64,000 bases of DNA from Chthonomonas sp. UBA1950 (GTDB lineage: Bacteria > Armatimonadota > Fimbriimonadia > Fimbriimonadales > Fimbriimonadaceae). Below, piece by piece: positions 1 to 8,887 of this stretch; position 1 is the stretch's first letter; the number at the start of each line of letters is the position of its first letter. The position numbers and the translations under genes were made by a program. Under the pieces are notes generated by a model. It made no database searches and was not told where the DNA came from. It saw only the letters and a program-made list of their open reading frames with translations. The stretch spans positions 22,388 to 86,387 of the forward strand of contig DDEQ01000047.1 of the NCBI GenBank assembly GCA_002336105.1, given 5' to 3'.

Positions 1-1587
1 CCTGTGAGCATGATGCCTGCAGATGGAACCTATCCGTCGAGCACTTCTCAATACGAGAAGCGAGGCATCGCCACAGCATTGCCAGAGTGGGATCCAGACA
101 TTTGTATTCAGTGCGGGAAGTGTGTTTTGGTTTGCCCGCACGCCGCGATTCGAGCTAAGATCGCGAGTCAAGAAGACGTCGCCGCTGCCCCGACCGGGAT
201 CCAAAGCGCCGTTCCGAAGTGGAAAGGCATGGAAGACGGTAGGTATATCCTCAAGGTCTCTCATGAGGACTGCACGGGTTGTTCGTTGTGCGCAGAAGTC
301 TGCCCTGCAAAGGACAGAACGAATCCTGAGCATAAGTCGCTCGATATGAAACCTCACGTGGTTGCAAAGGGCGAGGACACCGAGGCTTGGGACTTCTTTA
401 TGAACCTCTCGGATAAGCCAAAGTCCTCCGAGGTGATCCGATACAACACGTTGAAGAACGTTCAGTTACTCCGACCCTTGTTCGAGTTCAGTGGAGCTTG
501 TTCAGGATGCGGAGAAACACCGTATATCAAGCTGTTAAGTCAGCTGTTTGGTGAGCACACCATCATCGCCAACGCAACGGGATGTAGCAGCATCTTCGGT
601 GGAAACTTACCGACCACTCCGTACACGGTGAACAAGGAAGGCAGAGGTCCAGCTTGGGCGAACTCGCTATTCGAAGATAACGCCGAATTTGGAATGGGAA
701 TGCGTCTGGCCCTCGATGCTCAAAATGATCGAGCCAGAAAACTCCTGCAGAAGATGGAACCGGAACTGGGAAGCGAACTCGTTGATGCGCTCAGGGCACC
801 CGTTGTCCACGAAGTTGGCGGACGCAATGCAAAGCGTGTTTGCGTTGAGGATCTTAAGTCTCGACTAAGAGAGCTAGGATCAGACGAGGCAGTTAGCCTT
901 CTTGAGGTTGCCGATTCGCTCGTTGAAAAGAGCGTTTGGATTATCGGCGGTGATGGATGGGCTTACGACATTGGTTTTGGTGGACTCGACCACGTCCTTG
1001 CAAGTGGCTCAAACGTGAAGGTTCTTGTCCTAGACACCGAGGTGTATAGCAACACCGGTGGTCAGGCAAGCAAATCGACCTCACGTGGTGCAGTCGCGAA
1101 GTTCGCAAGTGGCGGAAAGCGTGCTCCAAAGAAAGATCTCGGCCGAATGGCCATGAGCTACGGAAATGTCTATGTTGCGCAGGTATCGCTCGGAGCGAAC
1201 GATGCACAAGTGCTTAAGGCATTTCTAGAGGCGGAGGCATATCCTGGCCCCGCAATCATCATTGCTTACAGTCACTGCATTGCTCATGGCATCGACGTAT
1301 CCCATGGGCTCCAGCAGCAAAAGAAGGCAGTCGATTCCGGTTACTGGCCTCTGTATCGCTTTGACCCAAGACGCGTCGAAGAGGGCCTGAACCCGCTTCA
1401 ACTCGATAGCAAGACACCCACCCTTCCTCTCAAGGATTACTTGTATAGTGAAGGTAGATTCAAGCAGCTCATTCAAGCCGATCCCGACAGCGCAGCCGAG
1501 TTACTTCGACTAGCGCAGGAAGACGTCGAGACTCGATGGGCAGTCTATCAAGGACTGGCTGAATCTCTTGCTCATCAAGTTGAGTAG
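1..1587 (+). CDS. nifJ: Pyruvate:ferredoxin (flavodoxin) oxidoreductase, C-terminal part, cut by window edge
   Basis: This is the 3' end of a single-chain pyruvate:ferredoxin oxidoreductase, which decarboxylates pyruvate to acetyl-CoA and passes electrons to ferredoxin. The frame is open at base 1, so the 5' part lies outside the window. In the visible fragment (numbered from the GTG at 4) two 4Fe-4S motifs are seen: C34, C37, C40, C44 followed by P, and C90, C93, C96, C100 followed by P. A third cysteine pair, C166 and C169 (SGACSGCGETPY), belongs to the cluster near the thiamine diphosphate. The TPP-binding GGDGWAYDIGFGGLDH motif follows. The next gene starts 12 nt after the stop and probably shares the transcript. 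Confidence 0.95.
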   Translation, partial: PVSMMPADGTYPSSTSQYEKRGIATALPEWDPDICIQCGKCVLVCPHAAIRAKIASQEDVAAAPTGIQSAVPKWKGMEDGRYILKVSHEDCTGCSLCAEVCPAKDRTNPEHKSLDMKPHVVAKGEDTEAWDFFMNLSDKPKSSEVIRYNTLKNVQLLRPLFEFSGACSGCGETPYIKLLSQLFGEHTIIANATGCSSIFGGNLPTTPYTVNKEGRGPAWANSLFEDNAEFGMGMRLALDAQNDRARKLLQKMEPELGSELVDALRAPVVHEVGGRNAKRVCVEDLKSRLRELGSDEAVSLLEVADSLVEKSVWIIGGDGWAYDIGFGGLDHVLASGSNVKVLVLDTEVYSNTGGQASKSTSRGAVAKFASGGKRAPKKDLGRMAMSYGNVYVAQVSLGANDAQVLKAFLEAEAYPGPAIIIAYSHCIAHGIDVSHGLQQQKKAVDSGYWPLYRFDPRRVEEGLNPLQLDSKTPTLPLKDYLYSEGRFKQLIQADPDSAAELLRLAQEDVETRWAVYQGLAESLAHQVE

Positions 1588-1599
1588 GGATCCGGAACC

Positions 1600-2616
1600 A
1601 TGAAGCTTTCGACGCAATATCTTGGCTTAGAGCTAAAAAGTCCGCTAGTAGCCTCCGCTTCGCCGCTATCAAAGTCTCTCGATGGCATTCGCCGTCTAGA
1701 GGACGCGGGGGCATCAGCCATCGTCATGTTCTCCCTCTTTGAAGAACAGATCAACGGTGATCAGCGTTCCTTCGACCACGATATGCAGTTTGGTACGGAT
1801 ACGCACGAAGAGGCTCGCAGTTTTGTTCCGAGCAAGGGCTCATTTCCAGTTACTCCAGAGAGCTATCTTGAAATGGTCCGTCAGGCAAATGCGGCTGTGG
1901 ATGTTCCGATCATCGCAAGCCTAAATGGTGTCAACAAGGGCAAATGGGTCGAGTACGCCAACCAGCTTGAGCAAGCAGGAGCGGCTGCAATTGAACTCAA
2001 TCTTTACAAGATTGCGTCCGATCCAGGGGTGCTTGCCGCCGAAGTGGAGCGAAAGCTGCTATCGGTAGTTCGGGCTGTCAAGGCGCAGGTCAAAATTCCG
2101 GTCTCTGTCAAGATTTCACCGTTCTTCAGCAGCTTGCCCAACATGGCTCGGGGTCTGAGCCTGGCCGGTGCCCAGGGCATTGTCATGTTCAATCGGTTCT
2201 ATGAACCTGATTTTGATCTTGATAACTTGGAAGTCATGCCTCGGCTCACGTTGAGTTGTTCTGACGATCTTCGCTTGCCGTTGCACTGGACCGCGATCCT
2301 GTTCGGCCGAGTGGATGCCGACTTAGCTCTTTCGGGTGGCGTACACACGCATCTTGATGCGATCAAAGCGATTGCGGCTGGGGCGAAAGTTGCGATGGTT
2401 GCTTCAGAACTATTGAAGAACGGAGCGGACCGTCTGGGGCAGATGGAGAAAGCGATGTCTCACTGGATGGAAGAGCATAAATATGAGTCTCTCAACCAGC
2501 TTCTCGGAAACATGTCTTACCTGCGAGTTGCTGATCCGGGAACCGTAGAGCGAGCCAGCTACATCAAAGAGTTGGGATCTTTTAAGTCAGAAATGCCTGC
2601 TTTCATTCCACAGTAG
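1600..2616 (+). CDS. Dihydroorotate dehydrogenase-like flavoprotein
   Basis: 338 aa, TIM-barrel flavoprotein of the dihydroorotate dehydrogenase / PreA superfamily. The N-terminus (STQYLGLELKSPLVASASPLS) is the usual first strand with the FMN-proximal Ala-Ser, and ELNLY, VSVKISPFF and SGGVHTHLDAIKAIAAGAKVAMVAS match the later phosphate-binding strands. It starts 12 nt after the pyruvate:ferredoxin oxidoreductase stop, and a strong terminator follows, so the two form one transcript end. Homologues beside nifJ are usually annotated only as dihydroorotate dehydrogenase-like. A role in pyrimidine synthesis is not shown, and the pairing suggests a ferredoxin-linked reaction. Substrate unknown. Confidence 0.85.
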   Translation: MKLSTQYLGLELKSPLVASASPLSKSLDGIRRLEDAGASAIVMFSLFEEQINGDQRSFDHDMQFGTDTHEEARSFVPSKGSFPVTPESYLEMVRQANAAVDVPIIASLNGVNKGKWVEYANQLEQAGAAAIELNLYKIASDPGVLAAEVERKLLSVVRAVKAQVKIPVSVKISPFFSSLPNMARGLSLAGAQGIVMFNRFYEPDFDLDNLEVMPRLTLSCSDDLRLPLHWTAILFGRVDADLALSGGVHTHLDAIKAIAAGAKVAMVASELLKNGADRLGQMEKAMSHWMEEHKYESLNQLLGNMSYLRVADPGTVERASYIKELGSFKSEMPAFIPQ

Positions 2617-2640
2617 AATCAAAGCTGGTCCGTTTTTGCG

Positions 2641-2685
2641 AGGACGCGCACAAGTGAGCCGAGATCACGCGTGCGCGTCCTTTTT
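2641..2685 (+). terminator. Rho-independent terminator after the nifJ operon
   Basis: A perfect 11-bp stem pairs 2641-2651 with 2671-2681 around a 19-nt loop, and the right arm runs into five T. It lies 25 nt after the dehydrogenase stop. It also overlaps the upstream part of the open frame leading into the DUF1080 gene, which argues for that gene starting later, at 2717. Confidence 0.85.
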
Positions 2686-2716
2686 CGCTTTTCAGTCCGG
2701 GTTTACTAGCGCTGAA

Positions 2717-3463
2717 ATGGCATCAAATCTTGGCTACGATGACACCCCTATTATTCCTGGTACAAAATGGCACGTCCATGACGGAAACCGACCTCAGCCC
2801 AAGGTCGTTACGCCAGGATCAAACAGCACTCAGGATCAACCTGGTGTTCCTCCTTCTGACGCTATTGTCTTGTTCGATGGAACCAGCCTCGACGGTTGGG
2901 TGAAGGCTTGGGAAGAAGGCCCTGCTGCTTGGAAAGTTGAAAACGGGTACATGGAAGTCGTTCCCGGCACTGGCAACATCAAGACCGCAGCAAGCTACGG
3001 CGATATTCAGCTTCACGTTGAAATGACGGCTCCGACGGTCATCAAAGGTGAAGGACAAGGTCGCGGGAACAGCGGAATCTTCTTGTTCGGCAAATATGAA
3101 GTTCAAGTCTTGGACAACTACGAGAACCCGACTTATCCCGATGGTACCGTTGGCGCTTTGTACGGCCAATATCCGCCATTAGCCAATGCAATCCGAAAGC
3201 CGGGCGAGTGGAATACCTACGACATTATCTGGCAAGGACCTAGATTTGATGGTTACAAGGTCGTCGTTCCCGCTCGAGTGACCGTTATTTTCAACGGCGT
3301 AGTGCTTCATCACGCCGTCGAGCTTCAAGGCCCAACTGAGCACAGAATATTGGCGGGATATACCCCTCACGCACCTTACGGACCTATCGAACTACAGGAT
3401 CATGGCGACCTCGTTCGATTCCGCAATATCTGGCTTCGCGAACTCAAGGGTTACGACTACTAA
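2717..3463 (+). CDS. DUF1080 (3-keto-disaccharide hydrolase-like) protein
   Basis: 248 aa from the ATG at 2717. The open frame extends to a TTG at 2636, but that part contains a terminator hairpin, so the ATG is preferred. The start MASNLGYDDTPIIPGTKWHVHDG and the following PSDAIVLFDGTSLDGWV are characteristic of DUF1080 proteins, which have a concanavalin-like fold. NSGIFLFGKYEVQVLDNY is the conserved centre of the domain. Some family members act on 3-keto-glycosides, but most are uncharacterised. I see no signal peptide, unlike many planctomycete homologues. The next gene is convergent, with a shared hairpin between. Confidence 0.85.
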   Translation: MASNLGYDDTPIIPGTKWHVHDGNRPQPKVVTPGSNSTQDQPGVPPSDAIVLFDGTSLDGWVKAWEEGPAAWKVENGYMEVVPGTGNIKTAASYGDIQLHVEMTAPTVIKGEGQGRGNSGIFLFGKYEVQVLDNYENPTYPDGTVGALYGQYPPLANAIRKPGEWNTYDIIWQGPRFDGYKVVVPARVTVIFNGVVLHHAVELQGPTEHRILAGYTPHAPYGPIELQDHGDLVRFRNIWLRELKGYDY

Positions 3464-3474
3464 GCAAAACCCGA

Positions 3475-3503
3475 CCTCCTGGGTGTTTGCGATACCCAGG
3501 AGG
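3475..3503. terminator. Hairpin between convergent DUF1080 and BlaR1-like genes
   Basis: Ten base pairs, 3475-3484 with 3494-3503, with a 9-nt loop. It sits 12 nt after one stop and 5 nt before the other. Only short T stretches follow on either strand, so this is a likely but not strong two-way terminator. Confidence 0.6.
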
Positions 3504-3508
3504 CGCGC

Positions 3509-5731
3509 TTACCAGCTTCTAGGCACAACGAAATCGACCTTGATCGTATCGCCCTCAGAACCCTGGACCATTTTCGATGGAGCAACCTTTGGGTCAGGAA
3601 TGGAGATGATGTACAGAAGGTGTTTGCCTGCTGGGATTCTCAAACGATAGTTCCCTCTCGAATCTGCAGTTGCGTATCCACCTAAAGCAGTACTCATCTG
3701 GTTCAGTGGGCGGTCACATCCGACTTGAAATGATAAGGAAGGGATTTTTCCGTCTGCGTACCGGATGCTCCCAGTGACAAGAACCCCCTTTTTGAGTTCG
3801 AAATGTTGGTTTGGGACGTCTTTGCCCTCTACTACTTGAATGTTCTCGATCGGAGCTGCAACGGAATTTTGCGATCTCTCCTGTCCGATGTTCACGATCT
3901 GAGCCGAGTACACGCCGGGACGCACTCCGGTGAGTCGATATTTTCCCTGATTGTCGGTTGTTGCCACCGGAACAATTGAGTAGGGAACCGAGCTATGAGC
4001 CGAGAGCTGAACGGTTTGCCCTGATACGGGTTTCCCGTTCAATGTGACGATTCCTGAAACGGTTGCCGACCTCGTTAGGGTAATCGCACCGGAAATTCGC
4101 CCGTTTTGAGCAGCGACTGATCCATACCACGGTTGCCGGCAGTAGTTCGGATCCCACGTGTCAATCTCTAATTTGAAGTTATCTGGGCAATCTGCAAAGG
4201 TAACCCATCCGTCTCGATTGGAAACCGCTGAGAAGAATTGCCGCCAATCCGGGCGAGTGTTGAGCGTGGTTTGCGTGGGTTTAGTCGGAACAAAATTTCG
4301 AACGAACACTTTCGCGCCAACGGCTGGGCGACCCGACGTATCGACGAGTAACGCCGTCACGTTCTTACCCTTTTGAGAGAGCTTGACGGTTACCGCCTGT
4401 TGCTCTTTCTTCACGAAAGCAAAGACAGGTTGGTACCCTGGCTTATAAACCCAAACCCCGTCAATATCCAAGCTCTTCGTAGAAGACCAAGGTCGTGATT
4501 CAGCTTCTCGGAAGCTGGCTTTTGTTGCGACATAGGTTCCTTTCGCATTTGTTATTCCGTCGGGCGGGGCGACTTGGCCGACAATCATCGGCTGACTGAC
4601 TTCGAAAAGAAGATGTGCGCCACTCAAAGGAAGCTTGTTTGGCCCCAGGACGGTTACTTTCAACGGACCGTGCCAACCAGGACGGTTCGAGTTCACCACC
4701 GCGATTGCCGCTTCTGGAGCTTGAACGGGGAGAGTTTGCTCTGATCCGTTCTTTGGTTCCGTCTGTGCGCTGGCGATCTTAACGGCACCAAGAATACTAG
4801 CAGTAATCACTGCTATACATCCTCCGATCCATACAACCCTTCGATGGACAGCCCCTCTTTTGCGGCGAGGATCGATGATAGCAAGGAGTCGAGTCTTAAC
4901 GACTGGGTGATTTGCCATGCAAACCATCAAAACGCGTTGCCTTTTCGCCGCGCGGGCGATTTCGAGGAGTTCATCCGCGTATTTTTCTGCGTTGAACCCA
5001 CGAGCAAGAACCATGTCGTCACATGCGAACTCGCTATCCGAACGCATCCATCTTGCTCCGAGCCAGACGAGCGGGTTGAACCAGTACATGGCACAAGCGA
5101 CCTGAGCCACCATCTGACATAGCCAATCCCGCCTCACAATGTGGGCCATTTCGTGAGCCACAACCAATTCCATTCGTTCGTTGGACCACTGCCTTGCACT
5201 CGTGGGAAGCAGAATGATTGGCCTAAAGAAGCCGATAGTAGCTGGAACTGCTAATTTATCCGTTTCTTTGAGTTTTGTTTTTCCAGTGGTGTCAAATCGA
5301 CGTGAATCGCTGATAGGTTTTACGGTCAATGAGAGGTGCCATGCCGCGATTAGTCGAATCACGAGAGGCACGAGCATCATGCAGAGACCACCCAGGTAAA
5401 CCACGACAAGCACAAAATATGGGTCGATAGTGTCAGGTATCTCCGTAGGCTGTGCAAAGCTCGATGGATCGGGAGTGGAAATAGGCTCGGTCGCAAAGAG
5501 GCCACTTTCGACGACTTGAATCCTCCGCAACGAAGCAGGAATCTGGACCTCTACCTTGGGAGCCTTGAGGCTAGAGAGTGGAAGCACGATTAGCCCGCTC
5601 ATCGCCAAAAGCCAGACGGCATGACGCCACGAAGCGGACCGCTTCCGAAGAAGGATCGAGAGCATGGTGGCCGCAGAGGTGATGAAAAACCCTTTGATTG
5701 CGAGTTCGAAAAGGAGGGAAGCGTTATCCAT
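3509..5731 (-). CDS. BlaR1/MecR1-type M56 metalloprotease receptor with beta-sandwich repeats
   Basis: 740 aa. The N-terminal half is an M56 antirepressor peptidase: membrane segments near residues 10-27, 36-53 and 104-130, the zinc motif HEMAH at 193-197, and a downstream SDSEFACDDMVL (about 231-242) supplying the third ligand. A further membrane segment lies near residue 300. The C-terminal ~400 residues are not a penicillin-binding sensor. They look like several carboxypeptidase-regulatory-type beta-sandwich repeats (for example VSGIVTLNGKPVSGQTVQL followed by TTDNQGKYRLTGVRPGVYSAQI). The ATG overlaps the upstream regulator stop in ATGGATAA, so translation is coupled. It probably senses an envelope signal and cleaves the repressor; the ligand is unknown. 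Confidence 0.85.
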   Translation of the reverse strand: MDNASLLFELAIKGFFITSAATMLSILLRKRSASWRHAVWLLAMSGLIVLPLSSLKAPKVEVQIPASLRRIQVVESGLFATEPISTPDPSSFAQPTEIPDTIDPYFVLVVVYLGGLCMMLVPLVIRLIAAWHLSLTVKPISDSRRFDTTGKTKLKETDKLAVPATIGFFRPIILLPTSARQWSNERMELVVAHEMAHIVRRDWLCQMVAQVACAMYWFNPLVWLGARWMRSDSEFACDDMVLARGFNAEKYADELLEIARAAKRQRVLMVCMANHPVVKTRLLAIIDPRRKRGAVHRRVVWIGGCIAVITASILGAVKIASAQTEPKNGSEQTLPVQAPEAAIAVVNSNRPGWHGPLKVTVLGPNKLPLSGAHLLFEVSQPMIVGQVAPPDGITNAKGTYVATKASFREAESRPWSSTKSLDIDGVWVYKPGYQPVFAFVKKEQQAVTVKLSQKGKNVTALLVDTSGRPAVGAKVFVRNFVPTKPTQTTLNTRPDWRQFFSAVSNRDGWVTFADCPDNFKLEIDTWDPNYCRQPWYGSVAAQNGRISGAITLTRSATVSGIVTLNGKPVSGQTVQLSAHSSVPYSIVPVATTDNQGKYRLTGVRPGVYSAQIVNIGQERSQNSVAAPIENIQVVEGKDVPNQHFELKKGVLVTGSIRYADGKIPSLSFQVGCDRPLNQMSTALGGYATADSRGNYRLRIPAGKHLLYIISIPDPKVAPSKMVQGSEGDTIKVDFVVPRSW

Positions 5732-6119
5732 TGTTTTGCCTCTTCTGCTTTGCCTCGTCTAAAATGGCTTGCAGTTTGTCGATGTCCTCGTCAGTCAGGT
5801 CGGTCTCCTTGGCCGAAAGGAGTGTGGTCAGCGCTTTGTCCAAACTTCCGTCGACGAAAGTTTGTAAAAAGCGCTGCATGGCTTGTTTCGCGGCGTTAGG
5901 CTTTGGTTTTGCTGGTCGATAGGCATAGCGCCCTTCTAGGTCAAATCGAACAAGGAGCCCCCTTTCTTCAAGGACTCTAAGCTGGGTGCGAACGGTGGAG
6001 TTTGACGGCTGACCTGGAAGCTGTTGCTCAAGATCACTGGCTGTAATCGTCCCCTGCTTATAAGCGATATCCATGATTTGCTGGAATCTCGCGCTCAAAT
6101 AGCCATGCTGTTTTGCCAT
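5724..6119 (-). CDS. BlaI/MecI-family transcriptional repressor
   Basis: 131 aa from the ATG at 6119 (MAKQHGYLSARFQQIMDIAYKQGTITASDLEQQLPG). A longer frame reaches 6191 but runs through two palindromes that look like operators, so the inner ATG is chosen. The winged-helix part (SNSTVRTQLRVLEERGLLVRFDLEGRYAYRPA) is typical of BlaI/MecI repressors, and the C-terminal half is the expected helical dimerisation and cleavage region. The stop overlaps the start of the M56 receptor gene by 8 nt. By analogy with bla/mec, the repressor controls its own operon until cut by the receptor pathway. No beta-lactamase gene is nearby. Confidence 0.88.
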   Translation of the reverse strand: MAKQHGYLSARFQQIMDIAYKQGTITASDLEQQLPGQPSNSTVRTQLRVLEERGLLVRFDLEGRYAYRPAKPKPNAAKQAMQRFLQTFVDGSLDKALTTLLSAKETDLTDEDIDKLQAILDEAKQKRQNNG

Positions 6120-6123
6120 GTGA

Positions 6124-6171
6124 GTTATAAATATAACGCAGAAAAAACCAAAGGGCGTTATTTTTATAACG
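6124..6171. promoter_or_regulatory. Two palindromes, candidate BlaI-type operators
   Basis: Two A/T-rich inverted repeats lie directly upstream of the repressor start. Site 1, 6124-6137, is GTTATA-aa-TATAAC. Site 2, 6156-6171, is CGTTAT-tttt-ATAACG. They share a GTTAT half-site and are centred about 33 bp apart, close to three helical turns. Position immediately before a self-regulated BlaI-type operon suggests repressor binding. The half-site differs from the TACA/TGTA core of the classical bla/mec operators. Confidence 0.6.
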
Positions 6172-6253
6172 TCATCGTGAATTGTCGCCAAAAAGGCAGT
6201 CTGTCGCTTCCATCAAAGATGAGACATTGCCAAACACGTAGAATGAAGAGAAG

Positions 6254-8242
6254 TTGAGTGCGCGTAATCGACCCAGGACGGATCAAGTTGCCGAGAAGCT
6301 GAAGTTGCTTCCTGGCGATCCCGGTTGCTATATCTATAAGGATGAGAGCGGCAATGTCCTGTATGTCGGAAAAGCCATCTCCCTCAAGAATCGGGTTCGG
6401 ACCTATTTTCAAGAATCCACCAAGCACGGACCCCGCATTGCCCGCTTGGTCACCAAGATTCGAGATATCGAGTGGATTGTTGTCGAAACTGAGGTTGAGG
6501 CTTTGGTGCTGGAATGCAACCTGATCAAGCAGCACCGTCCGCCCTATAACGTTCGGATGCGCGACGATAAGTCGTATCCATATATCGCGATCACGAAGGA
6601 AGCTTTCCCAAGAGTTTTATTCACTCGACGCGTGCGTCGCGACGGTAGCAAATATTTCGGCCCGTACACATCCGCGTTTGCGGTGCGAGACACCCTTCAA
6701 CTGTTGCACAAAATCTTCCCACTGATCCCTTGCGGAAAGAGCTTTAGCGGCGAAGAGGTTCAACGCCCCTGTCTGTACTACCATTTGGGCCGATGTTTGG
6801 GGCCATGTGCAGGGCTGGCCAATCGAGTGGAGTATCAAGGCGTTTTGAACCAAGTCGAGCGGTTTCTGAACGGCAAAGAGGAAGCCATTGCGGAGGATCT
6901 TCGCGGCGAAATGACCGAAGCAGCCGAGGCGCTGGATTTTGAAAAAGCGGCAAAGATACGCGACCAAATTCAGGCGATAGAGAATGTTCTGCAACGGCAA
7001 AAGGTTGTGATGGACAGCGATGTTGACCAAGACGTCATTGCGGTGGTGAAGGATGATCGAGGTGCCGCAATTCAGATGCTGTACATACGAGGGGGCAAAC
7101 TCATTGGTCAGCGGCAGTATGTGCTGGATGGTGCGAGCGAAGCGCCACCCGCCGAAGCTGTCCAGCAGTTTGTGAAGCAATACTACGCCGAAGCTCCCGA
7201 CGTTCCGCGCGAAATTTTGCTACCCGTCGAAATTGAGGAGCGGAACATCGTCCAGTCTTGGCTTCGTCAGCGCCGGGGCAGTGCCGTGACTGTTGAGGTG
7301 CCTCAGCAAGGCGAAAAGATGAGGCTGGTCGATATGGCTGCGGCCAACGCCGAGCAAGCGCTCAATACGTTCGCAATGGAACTTCAAGCCAAAGAGCAGT
7401 GGACCGAAGATGCGATTACCCAACTACAAGAAGCGCTTGGGTTGGCAAATCCGCCCCTGAGGATTGAAGGCTACGACATTTCGAATATTCAGGGAACGGC
7501 TCCCGTCGGCTCAATGGTGGTGACCGAGAACGGAGAGGCTGCGAAGGCCGAGTATCGCCGATTCAAAATCAAGTGGCATCCTGAAACACCGAACGACTTC
7601 GCGATGATGAACGAGGTTCTGATGCGGCGGTTTCGAGCCTATTTGGACGGGCAAGAGAAGTTCCAAAAGCTTCCCGATCTGATCATGATCGACGGTGGCA
7701 AGGGGCAGCTCGGGGCGGCGCTCAAAGCCAGAGATGACCTTGGACTGACGGTTCCTATGGTCGGACTTGCGAAGCGGCACGAACTCATTTACCTACCGAT
7801 TCTGGGTGAGAGTTTGGTCGCGCCGGAAGACAAATGGGTTTACCACCCCGATAGCGGACACGAAGACGAAGCCAGCCGTTTGAATGAAGATCGGCCGCCA
7901 ACTGGCCCTCTCGCGCCGAAGGGTTCGGGCATTTCGCCGACCTACACATTTCGCGAGATTGAGCTGCCGCTGAATTCGCCGGGATTGATGCTTCTTCGCA
8001 AGTTGCGAGATGAAGCTCACCGGTTTGCGATCACTTTCCACAGGAAGATTCGGGACAAGCGCATGAACGGCTCCGCGCTTGAAGAGATTCCGGGCGTGGG
8101 TCCCAGGCGCAAGAGGCTCCTTTTGCGAACGTTTGGCTCTCTTGAGGGTATCCGGCGCGCGACGGTTGACGAAGTAGCGGCAGTGCCCACAATGACCAAG
8201 GTCTTGGCGGACAAAGTCAAAGAATATTTGTCCGAAGCGTAG
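6254..8242 (+). CDS. uvrC: Excinuclease ABC subunit C
   Basis: 662 aa nucleotide-excision-repair endonuclease that makes both incisions around UvrB-bound lesions. The GIY-YIG domain is at about 20-100 (GCYIYKDESGNVLYVGKA). A UVR motif follows (ALDFEKAAKIRDQIQAIENVL), then the RNase H-like domain (RIEGYDISNIQG, LIMIDGGKGQL) and a C-terminal helix-hairpin-helix pair (LEEIPGVGPRRKRLLLRTFGSLEGIRRA). The start is a TTG with a purine-rich GAAGAGAAG just before it. About 45 extra residues, rich in charged residues and proline, sit in the RNase H-like domain before LPLNSPGLMLLRKLRDEAHRFAITFHR, making the protein longer than the usual ~610 aa. Confidence 0.96.
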   Translation: MSARNRPRTDQVAEKLKLLPGDPGCYIYKDESGNVLYVGKAISLKNRVRTYFQESTKHGPRIARLVTKIRDIEWIVVETEVEALVLECNLIKQHRPPYNVRMRDDKSYPYIAITKEAFPRVLFTRRVRRDGSKYFGPYTSAFAVRDTLQLLHKIFPLIPCGKSFSGEEVQRPCLYYHLGRCLGPCAGLANRVEYQGVLNQVERFLNGKEEAIAEDLRGEMTEAAEALDFEKAAKIRDQIQAIENVLQRQKVVMDSDVDQDVIAVVKDDRGAAIQMLYIRGGKLIGQRQYVLDGASEAPPAEAVQQFVKQYYAEAPDVPREILLPVEIEERNIVQSWLRQRRGSAVTVEVPQQGEKMRLVDMAAANAEQALNTFAMELQAKEQWTEDAITQLQEALGLANPPLRIEGYDISNIQGTAPVGSMVVTENGEAAKAEYRRFKIKWHPETPNDFAMMNEVLMRRFRAYLDGQEKFQKLPDLIMIDGGKGQLGAALKARDDLGLTVPMVGLAKRHELIYLPILGESLVAPEDKWVYHPDSGHEDEASRLNEDRPPTGPLAPKGSGISPTYTFREIELPLNSPGLMLLRKLRDEAHRFAITFHRKIRDKRMNGSALEEIPGVGPRRKRLLLRTFGSLEGIRRATVDEVAAVPTMTKVLADKVKEYLSEA

Positions 8243-8269
8243 GCCGTGGGCTATATTTGAGCTTGAGCC

Positions 8270-8872
8270 ATGATCGAGACCCCTCTGTACGGAAAGTTTA
8301 TTGGCGAAAATAAACGTCTCGTTTTTATCGCGCCGCCGCCCTATCAAGTGTTGGTTAAAGGCTGTGTTGGCGGTGGAGCACTAATGGCTTTGTATGGGTT
8401 TTATTGCTCGGTTACCGGAACCGAGCCCATTCAGCTTTATCCGGCATGGTGGTTCTATATCGGCGGCATGGTCGCTGTGGCCGGGTTTTTAGCCGCGCTA
8501 TCGCTGCAAAGCATGAGCTTCGACCTTCGTGAGAAGCATTACAAGCGGCGTCAGGGGCCGGGTGTTTTTCCCGTCACGACGCATGGCTCGGTTTCCGAAC
8601 TCGATGCTTTGGTTCTCATCGCAGAGCCAAATCCGCTGATGGTTGCAAACGGCGTGACTTACCACCTCGTGCTCCATTGGAAGGGTCAGCGACAGCCGCC
8701 AATGGTCGTCCAGCAAGACACGCGTCAGGTTCGCCCTGGGGACCCATTGAATGCGGCCGCGGTTCAGCTTTTGCAACGCGGGATGTCGTACGCAAGCGCC
8801 ATCGGCATTCCGTTTTACGATAATTCCCACTTCCCGTCGACGAATCCATCTTCGATTTTCCGCAGGTATTAA
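8270..8872 (+). CDS. Hypothetical membrane protein
   Basis: 200 aa, no family recognised. Two hydrophobic segments near residues 27-47 and 61-81 are followed by a soluble tail of about 115 residues containing KHYKRRQGPGVFPVTTHGSVSELDALVLIAEPN, which resembles the membrane-anchored domains that carry a short beta-rich body. It starts 27 nt after uvrC and may be read with it, although no functional link is visible. The start ATG has no clear ribosome-binding site. Function unknown. Confidence 0.65.
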   Translation: MIETPLYGKFIGENKRLVFIAPPPYQVLVKGCVGGGALMALYGFYCSVTGTEPIQLYPAWWFYIGGMVAVAGFLAALSLQSMSFDLREKHYKRRQGPGVFPVTTHGSVSELDALVLIAEPNPLMVANGVTYHLVLHWKGQRQPPMVVQQDTRQVRPGDPLNAAAVQLLQRGMSYASAIGIPFYDNSHFPSTNPSSIFRRY

Positions 8873-8887
8873 TTTGGTCGGCGTTGG

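Noticed and set aside
941..1207. Minus-strand frames inside nifJ and many similar antisense frames (for example 6617-7180, 48964-49521 and 53752-54306)
   Set aside because: They are shadows of well-supported genes on the other strand, with no start signals or recognisable domains.
6119..6191. Longer BlaI-type protein starting at 6191
   Set aside because: The extra 24 residues are translated operator-like palindromes, and the homology begins at the inner ATG.
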